Shown here one piece after another: positions 1 through 10,230 of a stretch of DNA of 64,000 nucleotides (the first letter of the stretch is position 1; each line of letters begins with the position of its first letter). Source of the DNA: Alphaproteobacteria bacterium. Its GTDB lineage: Bacteria > Pseudomonadota > Alphaproteobacteria > Sphingomonadales > Sphingomonadaceae. The position numbers and the translations under genes are program-made. The notes under the pieces were generated by a model. That model was given only the letters and a program-made list of their open reading frames with translations. It was not told the origin of the DNA and did not search any database. Location: NCBI GenBank assembly GCA_018823905.1, contig JAHJHL010000128.1, positions 45,627 through 109,626 on the forward strand, in the 5' to 3' direction.

Positions 1-927
1 GTATCGACCAACAAAACGCCCGCTGGGCCAACCTGCCGCCGGGGCGCGTTTGCCGCTGTAGGCAAACCAACTGAGGCCGCCGTCGGCAATGACCGACTGC
101 TGATCGTGAACAATCTGTCCGTTCGGCCCGGTGATCGAAAACATCTGGCGATCGCCCGCGCGCGCGCCGATCGCATCGACCCACAGGATCATCGGCGCCT
201 GCCGTCCATTCAGTCCCGGCGGCGGATCGCGCTCGGTGACCGCCTTGGCGGGGACCGTCGATGCGAGGCCGCCGGTGATCACCGCGGCGGGTTTGTAACC
301 GAGCATCTGCGCCGCGCCCGGTGTCCAGAGACCGGCTAAGCGCGCCTCGACATTGCAAAGGGGCAGGGCGGTAGTGCCGACGAATGGATCAACGACCTCA
401 CCGCGATGCCGGACAGTGAAATGAAGATGCGGAAACTCGCTGTTGCCCGACAATCCGATCAGCCCGATGCGGTCGCCCACCGCGACGCGTTGCCCCGCGC
501 GGACGGCGATGCTCCCCTGGCGCAGGTGGCTGTACTGCGTCTGCCAGCCTTCGCCATGATCGATCACGACGGCATTGCCCGCGTCCTTACCGTCCAGCGC
601 CGCCCGGTCGTTGACGCTGACGTCGGGCTCGCCGTCGCGCGTGCGGAGCACTGTTCCAGGTGCGGCGGCGATAACGGCAAAGCCCATTCGCATGTCGGCC
701 ATCGTGCGCAAGCGGACGTCAATCCCGTCGTGCCCGTTCGTCGTCAGCAGCCCGCAGCGATAGTCGCGGCGGCCTGGACCCGGGTCATGATCGACCAGCT
801 TCTGGATCAGGCAGGACTGGCCGACAATGCATTTGACCGGAAAGCCAAACGCCGGAGCCGCGTCCGCAGGTGGTTGCTGCAACGCGGCCAGCGCCAGCGA
901 AAAGGAAAGGAAGAAGGCGTGCATCAT
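1..927 (-). CDS. M23 family metallopeptidase (LytM/peptidoglycan endopeptidase-like), 3' end outside window
   Basis: Reverse-strand reading frame from ATG at 927 (MMHAFFLSFSLALAALQQPPADA...) contains NGHDGIDVRLR...VVIDHGEGWQTQYSHL...GNSEFPHLHFTVRH, typical of M23 (HxH and GHS-like elements). Runs off the left edge. Confidence 0.85.
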   Translation of the reverse strand, partial: MMHAFFLSFSLALAALQQPPADAAPAFGFPVKCIVGQSCLIQKLVDHDPGPGRRDYRCGLLTTNGHDGIDVRLRTMADMRMGFAVIAAAPGTVLRTRDGEPDVSVNDRAALDGKDAGNAVVIDHGEGWQTQYSHLRQGSIAVRAGQRVAVGDRIGLIGLSGNSEFPHLHFTVRHRGEVVDPFVGTTALPLCNVEARLAGLWTPGAAQMLGYKPAAVITGGLASTVPAKAVTERDPPPGLNGRQAPMILWVDAIGARAGDRQMFSITGPNGQIVHDQQSVIADGGLSWFAYSGKRAPAAGWPSGRFVGRY

Positions 928-1222
928 CGTCGGGCTCTCGATACGGTCGACAGGCTCGTTGCGCGATTTGGCAGGTCGTTGAAACTTCGACGCCGGCCGC
1001 CGCCAGGGGGCGTGGCGGCGGACACGGCTAGCCAGCGGGAGCTGACCGAACTCGAAGATCTGCCAAGTGTCGGAGCGCGAAATTGCCACCGGGTCGTCGG
1101 CAGAACTCTTACTTTTCTTACACCCAATCTCTGCAGACCTGCTCGGCTAAAGCAGGCATCGTCCGGATGATTCTTGCCTTGTCATCCTTGTGTCAAAATT
1201 GGCGGAAGGCGCGGTTTCCCGC

Positions 1223-1241
1223 CATTCCCTGATGGGGACAT
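1223..1241 (-). promoter_or_regulatory. Copy A of a 19-nt intergenic motif (gene-direction ATGTCCCCATCAGGGAATG)
   Basis: + strand CATTCCCTGATGGGGACAT; shares CATTCC-N4-TGGGGACAT with copies at 3713-3731 and 12533-12551. Confidence 0.5.
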
Positions 1242-1313
1242 TCAAAAAATTGCGGTTGGCGGCGATGCTATTTCGTTGGGAGGGCGACGAAATTTTTCGG
1301 GCGCCCGGACAAC

Positions 1314-1344
1314 AAAAAGGAGGGCAGGCCGCGGCCTGCCCTCC
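1314..1344 (-). terminator. Rho-independent terminator of the RTX gene
   Basis: Perfect palindrome ggagggcaggcc-gc-ggcctgccctcc (1319-1344) followed on the minus strand by TTTTT; about 50 bp after the RTX stop. Confidence 0.85.
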
Positions 1345-1393
1345 AGTTAGCAGAGGTCCGTCGAGGAGTGGCTCCCCGTACGAAGCCTTGTCC

Positions 1394-3586
1394 TCAGACG
1401 AACGTGATCATGTCGTAAGACGCATTGCCCTGGCTGTACGCGTTGAGCGCGGCAACCGAGTCATAGCCGCCCAGGGCAGCCAGCGCTGCGATCGGAGCCG
1501 ACGCGCCTTCCCAGAAGTCTTCGATTAAGACCGAGGAACCGGCCGCAGTGAAGACATATACGTCGAGCGCGTCACCCTGACCGTCCCAGTCGCCGGTGAC
1601 TACAAACATGTCAACATTCGGATCGAAACCGGCATCGACGTCAAAGACCAGCGTATCACGGTTTGCGAGGTTGAAGTCGCGACCCGATCCTAGGCTAAAT
1701 GGTGCCCCGATGACATCATTGCCAAAGCCCGGCGACGCGTCAGTCGCGTCGAACAGGAACAAATCCTTGCCCGCACCGCCCGACATGTGATCGTCGCCTT
1801 CGCCGCCAGTGATCTTGTCATTGCCAGCTTCGCCTTCCAGATTGTCATCGCCTAGGCCACCGTCGATGGTGTCGTTGCCGGTGTCGCCCCGGATGCTGTC
1901 ATCACCTTCATCGCCGTTCATGACGTCGTTGCCGAAGCCGCCCGACATATAATCGTTGCCGTCGCCACCCGACATGGTGTCGTTGCCGCCGCCCGGATTG
2001 CCCAGGTTTTCGTACAGCGTGTCACCATACATGATGTCGTCACCGGCTCCACCAAACATGGTGTCGTTGCCGGCGTCACCAGCAAGCTGGTCATCGCCAT
2101 TGCCGCCGTCAACCGTGTCGTTGCCGGCACCACCATAGATCAAGTCATTGCCGTCTTCGCCGAACAGAACGTCGGCACCGTTATTGCCCTGGATGACGTC
2201 GTCATCATCGCCGCCTAGGACAATGTCGTTTCCGTCGTTGCCGGTAATGTTATCGCTGCCTGCACCACCAAGGATAAAGTCGTTGCCATCATCGCCAGCG
2301 AGTAGATCGTTACCGTCATCGCCAGTAATGATATCATCACCTTGATCACCGTTAATGATGTCGTCGCCATTGCCACCAGAGATGAAGTCGGCATCGATAT
2401 TCGACGGGTCAAGCGGGTCAAAGAAGGGGTCGCCGTTGCCGCGAATTACGTCGTCGCCATCGCCACCCTGCAGGTTATCGTCACCGCTCTGACCCCAGAT
2501 TAGGTCGTCGCCATCATCGCCGGAGATGTTGTCGTTCCCGTCGTTACCATTGAGCGTGTCGTCTCCATCGTTACCTTCAATGGTGTCATTGTCGGCTCCA
2601 CCTTGGACGAAATCCAGACCTGCACCGCCGCGAATAAGGTCGCTGCCGGCATCGCCATTAATTTCATCATCGCCGTCTTCACCGAGCAACATGTCGTTGC
2701 CTTCGCCGCCATCAAGCTGGTCGCTTCCGTTCCAGCCCAAGATCAGGTCGTCGCCATCGTCACCCCACAGCAGGTCGTCACCTTCCCAGCCATCGATAGT
2801 GTCATTGCCGCCTTGGCCAAAGATTTGGTCGTCGCCTTCGCCGCCGTCGATGAAGTCGGCATGCCCCAATCCAGGATTATAGCCGCTCTGGTTGTAAGCA
2901 TAGTCGCCGTTGTTGTTACGATTCGGGCCGCCGTCACCGAAGATAATATCATTGCCCGCGCCGCCACTCAGTACATCGAAGCCATTAGAATTGGTGCCGC
3001 CGTTGATATAGTCGTCGCCGTCGCCGCCTTGAACAACGTCGGATTCCGTGCCGCCGTAAAGGTTGTCGTTGCCGGTACCGCCGTCGATAACGTCGTCGCC
3101 AGCATTGCCTTCGATGCGGTCATCGCCCGATTGGCCGTTGAGCGTGTCGTTGCCGGCGTCGCCGCGGATGTAATCGTTTCCGCCACCACCCCAGGCCGTG
3201 TCGTTGCCGGCACCGCCGAGCAGCGTGTCGTTGCCATCGGCTGCGCCATTGTCATCGCCGGTATAGACGACGTTGCCGGGTCCGACGACGACGAACGATG
3301 CTTGGTCGCCGATCAGCGTGTCGTTGCCGGCGCCGCCATCGACACGATCGTGGCCGCTGCGGCCGATGACATTGTCGTCGCCAGCGTCGCCATAAAGATC
3401 ATTGTCGAAGTTATTGCCGTACACGGTGTCCGCACCGCCGTTGCCGCGCGCATTGTACGGCAGTGTCGCGGTCGATGTGATCGCATTCAGATCGATGAAA
3501 TCGACCGCATTTGTACCAAGAACCTGACCACGCGAGGTCGGGCTTTTCGCACTATTCGGTGCGCTAGAAGGTCCAACTGTAGGCAT
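1394..3586 (-). CDS. RTX/hemolysin-type Ca-binding repeat protein, probable T1SS substrate
   Basis: Dozens of GGxGxDxx nonapeptide repeats ([11 protein letters not shown]..., [11 protein letters not shown]...); C-terminus without further repeats ends in MITFV; start chosen at [11 protein letters not shown] after a purine-rich stretch. Confidence 0.9.
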   Translation of the reverse strand: MPTVGPSSAPNSAKSPTSRGQVLGTNAVDFIDLNAITSTATLPYNARGNGGADTVYGNNFDNDLYGDAGDDNVIGRSGHDRVDGGAGNDTLIGDQASFVVVGPGNVVYTGDDNGAADGNDTLLGGAGNDTAWGGGGNDYIRGDAGNDTLNGQSGDDRIEGNAGDDVIDGGTGNDNLYGGTESDVVQGGDGDDYINGGTNSNGFDVLSGGAGNDIIFGDGGPNRNNNGDYAYNQSGYNPGLGHADFIDGGEGDDQIFGQGGNDTIDGWEGDDLLWGDDGDDLILGWNGSDQLDGGEGNDMLLGEDGDDEINGDAGSDLIRGGAGLDFVQGGADNDTIEGNDGDDTLNGNDGNDNISGDDGDDLIWGQSGDDNLQGGDGDDVIRGNGDPFFDPLDPSNIDADFISGGNGDDIINGDQGDDIITGDDGNDLLAGDDGNDFILGGAGSDNITGNDGNDIVLGGDDDDVIQGNNGADVLFGEDGNDLIYGGAGNDTVDGGNGDDQLAGDAGNDTMFGGAGDDIMYGDTLYENLGNPGGGNDTMSGGDGNDYMSGGFGNDVMNGDEGDDSIRGDTGNDTIDGGLGDDNLEGEAGNDKITGGEGDDHMSGGAGKDLFLFDATDASPGFGNDVIGAPFSLGSGRDFNLANRDTLVFDVDAGFDPNVDMFVVTGDWDGQGDALDVYVFTAAGSSVLIEDFWEGASAPIAALAALGGYDSVAALNAYSQGNASYDMITFV

Positions 3587-3712
3587 TTCGCTATCCTCTT
3601 CATTGATGGGTCGCAGGGATGCGGTTTCGCCGAATCGGCTTTGCCATCCCCCCAAATGGCCACGGAAGTTCGGAGCCATGACGAAGGGATATGGCGGGGC
3701 AGGGGGGCCGGA

Positions 3713-3731
3713 CATTCCTGCTTGGGGACAT
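3713..3731 (-). promoter_or_regulatory. Copy B of the 19-nt intergenic motif, upstream of the RTX gene
   Basis: + strand CATTCCTGCTTGGGGACAT, about 130 bp upstream of the RTX start codon. Confidence 0.45.
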
Positions 3732-3867
3732 GGCGGATAATTTTGTGAAGTGGTTCATTTTGGGGCAGGTTGGGGACGCAAGCGATGCGCAATCTTCGAG
3801 AAACACACGGGTTTCCGCCATTTCGCTGAATAGCGAAACAGAACAGTCCAGCAAGAAAACTTGCTTG

Positions 3868-5439
3868 CTAGTTAAGTTTGCGACCGAGCGCCGAGCTCGC
3901 CGGGCGCGCCGAATTGCCCGCGGGCGCAGCAGCGTCGCCTGTATCGCTTTGGGCAGTATGACCCAGCGACGACATCTGCGGTCGGGCCGATGCCGAAGGG
4001 TCGGCCATAGCGTTGCCCGCGCTGGCCATGGTCGGCCGACCCAGCGCCGACATGTTCGGGCGTTCGATCGTTTCGGCGCCGCAGCAGCGGCCGTCGAGAA
4101 TCGCCTTCGCGTCGAGTTGGCCGGTCGCTGCGAGCAAACTGGCGCGCGCGACAAATTCATTGCGGTGCGCGCGTTCCAGCGTGACGCGCGCGGTCAGCAG
4201 TTCGTTCTGCGCGTTCAGCACGTCGGTCAGCGTGCGGTTGCCGCCGACCGCCTCTTTTTTGATTCCCTCGGCCGCCTCTTCGGTTGCCGTCACCGCCGTC
4301 TCCGCAGCGACGATTGTGCTTTTCGCCGACTGCCAGCGGGTCCAGGCGCTCGCCACCTCTTCGGCTACCGTTCGCACCGCCATGTCGGTTTGCGACAAGC
4401 GCTGATCGCGAACGGCGCGGGCGCGGCGAACCTCGGCATGGTCGCGCGGCAGGAAGATCGGTACGCGCAGTTCCAGCCCGTAATAGAGCGACGAACGATC
4501 GTCCGGATATTTGCCTGTGAAGGTGTTGGTCGCGCCGCCGGTCAGATAGTCGTAGCCGCTGACGGCATCGAGTTGCGGGAGCAAAGCGCCGGTAGCGAAC
4601 TTGACCCCCGACTTGCCCGCCTGGGCATTGAGCTGCGCGGCGCGGAGGCGCGGTGCGGCGTCCTGCGCGATCTTTTGCGCGGCGGCGAGCGAGGTGGGGA
4701 CCGCCGCGAGCGGCGGCAGCGGCGGCACCATCGTGCCGGACTGGCCGCTGACATTGCGAAAGCGGTGGCCGTTGACCCCCAATTCCTCGGTCGCTGCCAG
4801 CACCCCGGCTTGCGAGGTCGCGAGCCGCGCCCGCGCGAGTTCTTCGTCGGTGCGCGTGGCTTCGCCGAATTCGAGGCGGCGTGACGTCGCGCGCAGCTGT
4901 TCGCCGATCGCTTCGCTCTGCGCTTGCGAATATTGCAGAATCTTGCGGTTCAGATGGACGTCGGCGGCACTGGTCAACAGCTCCAGCAAGATGTCCGACG
5001 TAACCGCGTCTAGCCCCGCACTGGTCGCTTCCAGCTCGGCCTTGGCGATCTTGACGCCATTATAGGTACGGTCGCCGTCATAGAAACGCAGCCGCGCCTC
5101 GATCCCGGCCTGACCAGCGATATAGCGCGCATCATTGGTGCCACTGCCATTCTTGATGTCGATCTCGCGCCGCTGGACGGTGCCGTTTGCCTCGATGGTC
5201 GGCAGATAGCTGGCTTCGGCCGCTTGCAGCCGCGCCGCGGCGACCCGCACCTGATGGCGCTGGGCCGCGATGTCGGGGCTGGAGATGACCACTTGGCGCG
5301 CCAGCGCAGCCATCGTGCTCGACGGTGCGACGGCAGGCGACGCCGATTGCGCCAGCAACGGAGTCGCGGCGAGCGCCAACGTCGCTACGGCGGCAGGCGC
5401 AATCAATGCGCTTGCCCAAAAAGTCCATGATTTCCGCAC
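3868..5439 (-). CDS. TolC-family outer membrane efflux/secretion protein
   Basis: Signal peptide (MRKSWTFWASALIAPAAVATLALA), two repeated OEP-like helical halves, typical ...LTDVLNAQNELLTARVTLERAHRNEFVARASLLAATGQL. Confidence 0.88.
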   Translation of the reverse strand: MRKSWTFWASALIAPAAVATLALAATPLLAQSASPAVAPSSTMAALARQVVISSPDIAAQRHQVRVAAARLQAAEASYLPTIEANGTVQRREIDIKNGSGTNDARYIAGQAGIEARLRFYDGDRTYNGVKIAKAELEATSAGLDAVTSDILLELLTSAADVHLNRKILQYSQAQSEAIGEQLRATSRRLEFGEATRTDEELARARLATSQAGVLAATEELGVNGHRFRNVSGQSGTMVPPLPPLAAVPTSLAAAQKIAQDAAPRLRAAQLNAQAGKSGVKFATGALLPQLDAVSGYDYLTGGATNTFTGKYPDDRSSLYYGLELRVPIFLPRDHAEVRRARAVRDQRLSQTDMAVRTVAEEVASAWTRWQSAKSTIVAAETAVTATEEAAEGIKKEAVGGNRTLTDVLNAQNELLTARVTLERAHRNEFVARASLLAATGQLDAKAILDGRCCGAETIERPNMSALGRPTMASAGNAMADPSASARPQMSSLGHTAQSDTGDAAAPAGNSARPASSALGRKLN

Positions 5440-5803
5440 GTCACCCCTCCTGAATCATCGCAGATTCGAGTGCCGACCCCTCTTTTCGTAGTTATCAAAG
5501 AGTAATGCGCGGCGGGGGAACGGGAAACTACTCTAACGGATATGTCCGAGGGGATAATAGACTCGTTCTGCCGAATCGAAATAGACAATGGTCGTCGCTT
5601 GCAGCCGTCACGGCAGGCGACGCTATCGAGAGATTCGCATCAATCGACAGCCAACGCCGGGTAGAAAATGCTTCAGGCAACCCCGGTGGGTGCGTGCGTT
5701 CTGGCCCGTAACCAGAGCATCGCGCCAGACATCATGGTCGCGCGTGAACCGCCTGTTGCGAGCTTTGGCGTCGCTTCGGGAACGATGCTTTTTGGGGGCC
5801 ATA

Positions 5804-7009
5804 ATGTCTGCGACCATGGAATTTTCGACGCATTATGCAGAGGCGCTGCGCGACGACACCCATCTGTTCGAGGGCGGTGAATTCGACCAGCATGACGTCA
5901 TGGCGGGTCAGTCGCCGTCGGCCGTTATTGCGGCGGATACGCGGCGGCTTTGGCGCGACTATCTCGCGCAATTCGATGTTACCTCGGCGATACTGACCGT
6001 CTCCCTTCCTGGCGCAGGTTTGCAGCGCCATGCCTTTTTAATCGGTTTCGATCAGGTACGCGGCGATGCGACCGCAACCCGGCGTCTGATGGCGATGATG
6101 GACGATGTTTGGGCGCGGATCGGCGACCAGCCGGTGCATCATTTTCAGTTTTCGGGCGCGCTTTTTGGCGTAGCGGAAGTTTCGAATGACGCGGTCGACC
6201 TCGACGGCGATGTTCCGCTTCACAGCGGCATTGCCGTTCAGATGAAGCGTGAGGGGAGGGCCATTCGCGCGCTGTTTTTCCGCCCGAACGGCACCGCGCA
6301 GTTCAGCGATCGCGATGCGGCGTCGCTGCAATTGATCGCGCCGCTGCTCGCCGAATCGGCGACCGGCGTCGCGCAGCTCGCGCGCCAATCGCAGCGTTCG
6401 GCTATGCTCGAAGGCATGTTCGACCGGGTGTCGATGGCGATGGCGCTGCTTTCCGCCGACGGTCAGCCGTTGTTCCTGAACAGCGCCGCGACAGGGTTGG
6501 TCGAACGGCGCAAATGGTTGCTCCGCGCCGCCGATGGCACGATCGTCGCCGCCAATCCGGGGCAGGCCAAACAGCTGCGCGAAAGCATTCGCCGCGCCGC
6601 CACCGCAGCGCCCGACGCGCCGGTCGAGGATGTCTTCCGGCTCGATTGCCGCGACGGCGAATGGCGCCTGGCTTATGTCATGTCCGCCAAGTCGCGCACC
6701 GGCGACAGCATGACGCGCTGCGCCATGGTGATCATCATGGCGCCGGGTAAAGTCGATGCGCCAACCTCGCTGCTCGAAGCGCTCGGCTTGCTGCCGTCCG
6801 AGCAGCGGTTCCTGGGCCATTTCCTGAAATCGAGCAGCCTGTGCAATGCGGCGGAGGGATGTGGCCTGTCGGAAGAGACGGCGCGGACGTATCTGAAGCG
6901 CGTGCGCGCCAAGCTGGGGGTCCATCGTCAGATGGAGCTTGCCGGGTTGATCTCGGGGCTGGTGCTGCCGCTGCACGCCGCAGATAGTCCGGCCGTCTGG
7001 GAGCGCTAA
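5804..7009 (+). CDS. LuxR-type HTH regulator with N-terminal sensor (PAS-like) region
   Basis: C-terminal LLPSEQRFLGHFLKSSSLCNAAEGCGLSEETARTYLKRVRAKLGVHRQMELAGLI is a GerE/LuxR HTH; stop codon 2 nt before the T1SS ATPase start. Confidence 0.8.
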   Translation: MSATMEFSTHYAEALRDDTHLFEGGEFDQHDVMAGQSPSAVIAADTRRLWRDYLAQFDVTSAILTVSLPGAGLQRHAFLIGFDQVRGDATATRRLMAMMDDVWARIGDQPVHHFQFSGALFGVAEVSNDAVDLDGDVPLHSGIAVQMKREGRAIRALFFRPNGTAQFSDRDAASLQLIAPLLAESATGVAQLARQSQRSAMLEGMFDRVSMAMALLSADGQPLFLNSAATGLVERRKWLLRAADGTIVAANPGQAKQLRESIRRAATAAPDAPVEDVFRLDCRDGEWRLAYVMSAKSRTGDSMTRCAMVIIMAPGKVDAPTSLLEALGLLPSEQRFLGHFLKSSSLCNAAEGCGLSEETARTYLKRVRAKLGVHRQMELAGLISGLVLPLHAADSPAVWER

Positions 7010-7011
7010 GT

Positions 7012-8808
7012 ATGGCCTGGAATCCCCTCGCAGTTGGGCGGGTGTCTGCCAATCCGGACAATCTGCTCAAGAAGCTATTGATTCCGCAAAAGCCGATCGC
7101 GGTCCGGCTGATCCTGTTCTCGGCGATCACCAACATGGCGGCGCTCGCCATGTCGCTTTACATGATGCAGGTTTTCGACCGCGTCCTGACCAGCCAGAGC
7201 AAGGACACGTTGTTCTTCCTCGCGCTGGCGATCACGCTCGTCGTCGCTTTGGGTTCGATGCTCGACGGCATCCGGCAACAGGTGGCCAACCGCGTCGGCA
7301 CATGGTTGGCGCAGCAACTGGGACCGACGCTGTTGCTCCGCTCGCTCGAACAACGGCTGATCGCGCCGAACGTCCGGCTAGAGGCCCTGCGCGAGATGGC
7401 CCAGGTCAAAAACTTCATTTCGACCCCGACTGTGTTCAGCGTCGTCGATATGCTGTGGGTGCCATTCTATCTGTTGGTCGTGTTTATGCTGCACCCGGTT
7501 TTCGGGTTTATCGCAACGATCGGCGCGGTGATGCTGTTCGGCCTGACCTGGTACAACGAACGCGTCACCCGCATCGCGATCCGCGACACGCAGTCGCTGA
7601 CGACCAGCAACATGCAATATGCCGAATCGCTGGTTCGCAACAGCGAAGTGATCGACGCGATGGGGATGGGCAAAGACACGGTCGCGCACTGGCGCGATCG
7701 CTATCTCGCCGAAACCGAAGCGGTCGATGACACACAGTTCCAGTCGAGCAAGATCTTGGCGTGGATGAAGTTTGTCCGCAATGTGGTGCAGGTCGCGGTG
7801 CTAGGCGTCGGGGCATTGCTTGTCCTCGACCAACAGCTGACCGGCGGCGCGATGATTGCCGGATCGATCCTGATCGCGCGGCTGCTGGCGCCGATCGAGG
7901 CGGCGATGAGTTATTGGAAACAGTTCGTGCTGGCACGCGAAAGCCTGCAACGCCTGTCGCGTTTCTGCGACCTCCCGACCCCGCGTCCGTCGCAGATGGC
8001 GTTGCCCAAACCGTCGGGCGCGATGGCCGTCGAAAATCTCACCTATGCGGCGCCCGGCATGAAAGGCGCGATCCTGAAAAATGTCAGCTTTGCGATCGCG
8101 CCGGGGACGTCGCTGGCGATCGTCGGGCCGTCGGCATCGGGCAAGACGACCTTGTCGCGACTCCTAGTCGGGGTGCTGAAGCCGATATCGGGGCATGTCC
8201 GACTCGACGGCGCCGACACCTTCGACTGGATGCGCAGCGATTTCGGTCCGAACGTCGGCTATCTGCCGCAGGACGTCGAACTGCTGCCCGGGTCGATCCG
8301 CGAGAATATCGGCCGTTTTCGCCCCGACGCGCGTGACGCCGATGTGATCGCGGCGGCAAAGCTCGCCGATTGCCACGAAATGATCCTGCACCTTAACGGC
8401 GGCTATGATTGCGTGCTCACCGACGGCGGGCATCAGTTGTCGGGCGGACAGCGCCAGCGGATCGGGCTGGCGCGCGCGCTGTTCGGCCTGCCGCCGCTGA
8501 TCGTCCTCGACGAACCCAACGCCAGCCTTGATGCGCGCGGCGACGCGGCGCTGCTGGCGACGATCAAGAAACTGAAGGCGTTGAACATGACGACGATCAT
8601 CGTGTCACACCGCGCCAACCTGCTCGAACTGGCCGACAAGATTTTGCTGATGATGGACGGTCAGGTCGCGAAATTCGGTGATGCCCGGACGGTGGTCGAG
8701 GAAATGGCGGGCAAGCGGCGCGTGATCGCGCCGGGCGAAGCGCCGCCGCCGGGCGGTCCGGCCAAGACCAATCCCGCGATGTTCAAACAAGGGGGGATGG
8801 AAGCATGA
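7012..8808 (+). CDS. Type I secretion system permease/ATPase (PrtD-like)
   Basis: N-terminal six-TM type region plus Walker A GPSASGKTT, signature LSGGQRQRIGLARAL, Walker B LIVLDEP; adjacent to HlyD and TolC genes. Confidence 0.92.
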   Translation: MAWNPLAVGRVSANPDNLLKKLLIPQKPIAVRLILFSAITNMAALAMSLYMMQVFDRVLTSQSKDTLFFLALAITLVVALGSMLDGIRQQVANRVGTWLAQQLGPTLLLRSLEQRLIAPNVRLEALREMAQVKNFISTPTVFSVVDMLWVPFYLLVVFMLHPVFGFIATIGAVMLFGLTWYNERVTRIAIRDTQSLTTSNMQYAESLVRNSEVIDAMGMGKDTVAHWRDRYLAETEAVDDTQFQSSKILAWMKFVRNVVQVAVLGVGALLVLDQQLTGGAMIAGSILIARLLAPIEAAMSYWKQFVLARESLQRLSRFCDLPTPRPSQMALPKPSGAMAVENLTYAAPGMKGAILKNVSFAIAPGTSLAIVGPSASGKTTLSRLLVGVLKPISGHVRLDGADTFDWMRSDFGPNVGYLPQDVELLPGSIRENIGRFRPDARDADVIAAAKLADCHEMILHLNGGYDCVLTDGGHQLSGGQRQRIGLARALFGLPPLIVLDEPNASLDARGDAALLATIKKLKALNMTTIIVSHRANLLELADKILLMMDGQVAKFGDARTVVEEMAGKRRVIAPGEAPPPGGPAKTNPAMFKQGGMEA

Positions 8809-10169
8809 ACATTCCCTTTCGGCTGGGCGAGGATGGCGAACCCGTGCGTCTGGCGCTTCCTTCGCCCGATCATGATGTGGCCGGTCCCCGGGTGAAAGGT
8901 TCGATGCGGCTCGCGCTCGTCTCGATCGGCGTGTTCGTGCTGGTCTTTGCGGTCTGGAGCTGGGCGGCGCCGCTGAACAGCGCAGCGATCGCCAGTGGTT
9001 TTTTGGAGGCCGAGGGGGGCGGTCGGCGCACGGTCCAGCATCTGGAGGGCGGGATCGTCCGCCAGTTTCTGGTCAAGGAAGGCCAGGCGGTACGTGCCGG
9101 TGAACCCCTCGTCCTGTTCGACGCGACCCAGAATGACGCGTCGGATGCCGCGCTGCGTTCAAGCTTTTATGGTCTGCTCGCGCAGGATGCGCGGTTGACG
9201 GCCGAACGGCTTGGCCTGCCCACCGTGAACTATCCGGCCGAATTGCTGGCCGCGGCGAGTGATCCCGAGGTCAAGGAAATCATCGCCGCCTCGAATGCAG
9301 AATTCGCATCGCGGCGGCGCGGTCTGTCGGAGCAGGCGCAGATTCTGTCGCAGCGCATCGGCCAGTCAAATGCCGATATCCGCAGTTCCGGCGCGCAGAT
9401 CGCGGCGCTTTCCGACCAGGCGAAGCTGCTCGACGATGAGCAAATGAGCGTCGATATGCTGGTCGACGAAGGGCTCGAGCGCAAATCGCGCCTGCTGGCG
9501 TTGCAACGGCAAAAGGCGCTCGTCGACGGCGAGCGCGGCAAGCTGACCAACAATCTCGACCGGCTTCGCGACACGATCGGCGAGACGCGGGCGCAGATGG
9601 TGTCGCTGCGCGGGCAGATGGTGCTTGAGGCGGCGGGACAGCAACGGCAGGTCCAGTTGCAGATCGCCGAGGCGCGCGAAAAGCTGAAGGTCAGCGGCGA
9701 CATTCGCAACCGCCAACAGGTAATCGCGCCGATCGCCGGCCGCGTCGCCAATTTGCGGCTGATCACCCCCGGCGGCGTCATCGGGGCCGGGCAGCCGATC
9801 CTCGACATCGTGCCGACCTCGGAGAAAATCGTCGTGTCGGCGCGGTTGCGGCCGATCGACATCGACATGGTCCACCGCGGGCTGAAGGCAGAGATCAAGC
9901 TGACGCCGTACAAGGCGCGCGTGATCCCGAACCTAATCGGCATCGTCAAGGAGGTCAGCCCCGATGCGATTTACGACAAGGACGCCCAGCAGATCTATTA
10001 CAAGGTGATCGTCGAGATATCGGCCGCGCAGCTGAAGAAATATCCCGACGTCCAGTTGATGTCGGGGATGCCCGCTGAAGTCTATATCGATCTGGGGTCG
10101 AGTTCTTTGATCCAATATCTGTTCCAGCCGATGATCGACAGTTTCGATCGATCTTTCCGGGAAGGGTAA
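8805..10169 (+). CDS. HlyD-family T1SS periplasmic adaptor
   Basis: Single N-terminal TM, GGGRRTVQHLEGGIVRQFLVKEGQAVRAGEPL biotinyl-lipoyl-like half, coiled coil, VIAPIAGRVANLRLITPGGVIGAGQPILDIVP; overlaps the upstream ATPase by 4 nt. Confidence 0.92.
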   Translation: MNIPFRLGEDGEPVRLALPSPDHDVAGPRVKGSMRLALVSIGVFVLVFAVWSWAAPLNSAAIASGFLEAEGGGRRTVQHLEGGIVRQFLVKEGQAVRAGEPLVLFDATQNDASDAALRSSFYGLLAQDARLTAERLGLPTVNYPAELLAAASDPEVKEIIAASNAEFASRRRGLSEQAQILSQRIGQSNADIRSSGAQIAALSDQAKLLDDEQMSVDMLVDEGLERKSRLLALQRQKALVDGERGKLTNNLDRLRDTIGETRAQMVSLRGQMVLEAAGQQRQVQLQIAEAREKLKVSGDIRNRQQVIAPIAGRVANLRLITPGGVIGAGQPILDIVPTSEKIVVSARLRPIDIDMVHRGLKAEIKLTPYKARVIPNLIGIVKEVSPDAIYDKDAQQIYYKVIVEISAAQLKKYPDVQLMSGMPAEVYIDLGSSSLIQYLFQPMIDSFDRSFREG

Positions 10170-10230
10170 GCCCGACGCGGCGTTGGCGGCGGTGAAAGCT
10201 GGCGACCGGCTAGCATAAAGGGGGAAGAGG

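Noticed and set aside
106-1170. + strand ORFs of 77 and 254 aa at the window start
   Set aside because: Antisense to the M23 peptidase, which has recognisable motifs on the minus strand.
1394-3586. Dense tandem DNA repeats resembling a repeat array or CRISPR
   Set aside because: The repeat unit is a degenerate ~27-nt codon-level repeat encoding GGxGxDxxx nonapeptides in one open frame; there are no spacers.
2603-3748. 381-aa + strand ORF opposite the RTX gene, and other antisense ORFs there
   Set aside because: Shadow ORFs caused by the repetitive GC-rich coding strand; low-complexity V/A/I or S/P composition, no family features.
3850-3865. agcaag-aaaa-cttgct hairpin at the tolC stop as a terminator
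   Set aside because: Only a 6-bp stem and no T-tract on the minus strand.
5541-5563. atatgtccgaggggataatag as a fourth copy of the T1SS-locus motif, upstream of the LuxR gene
   Set aside because: Spacing and core differ (TCC-GA-GGGGA, 2 nt instead of 3-5); too degenerate to claim without a scan.
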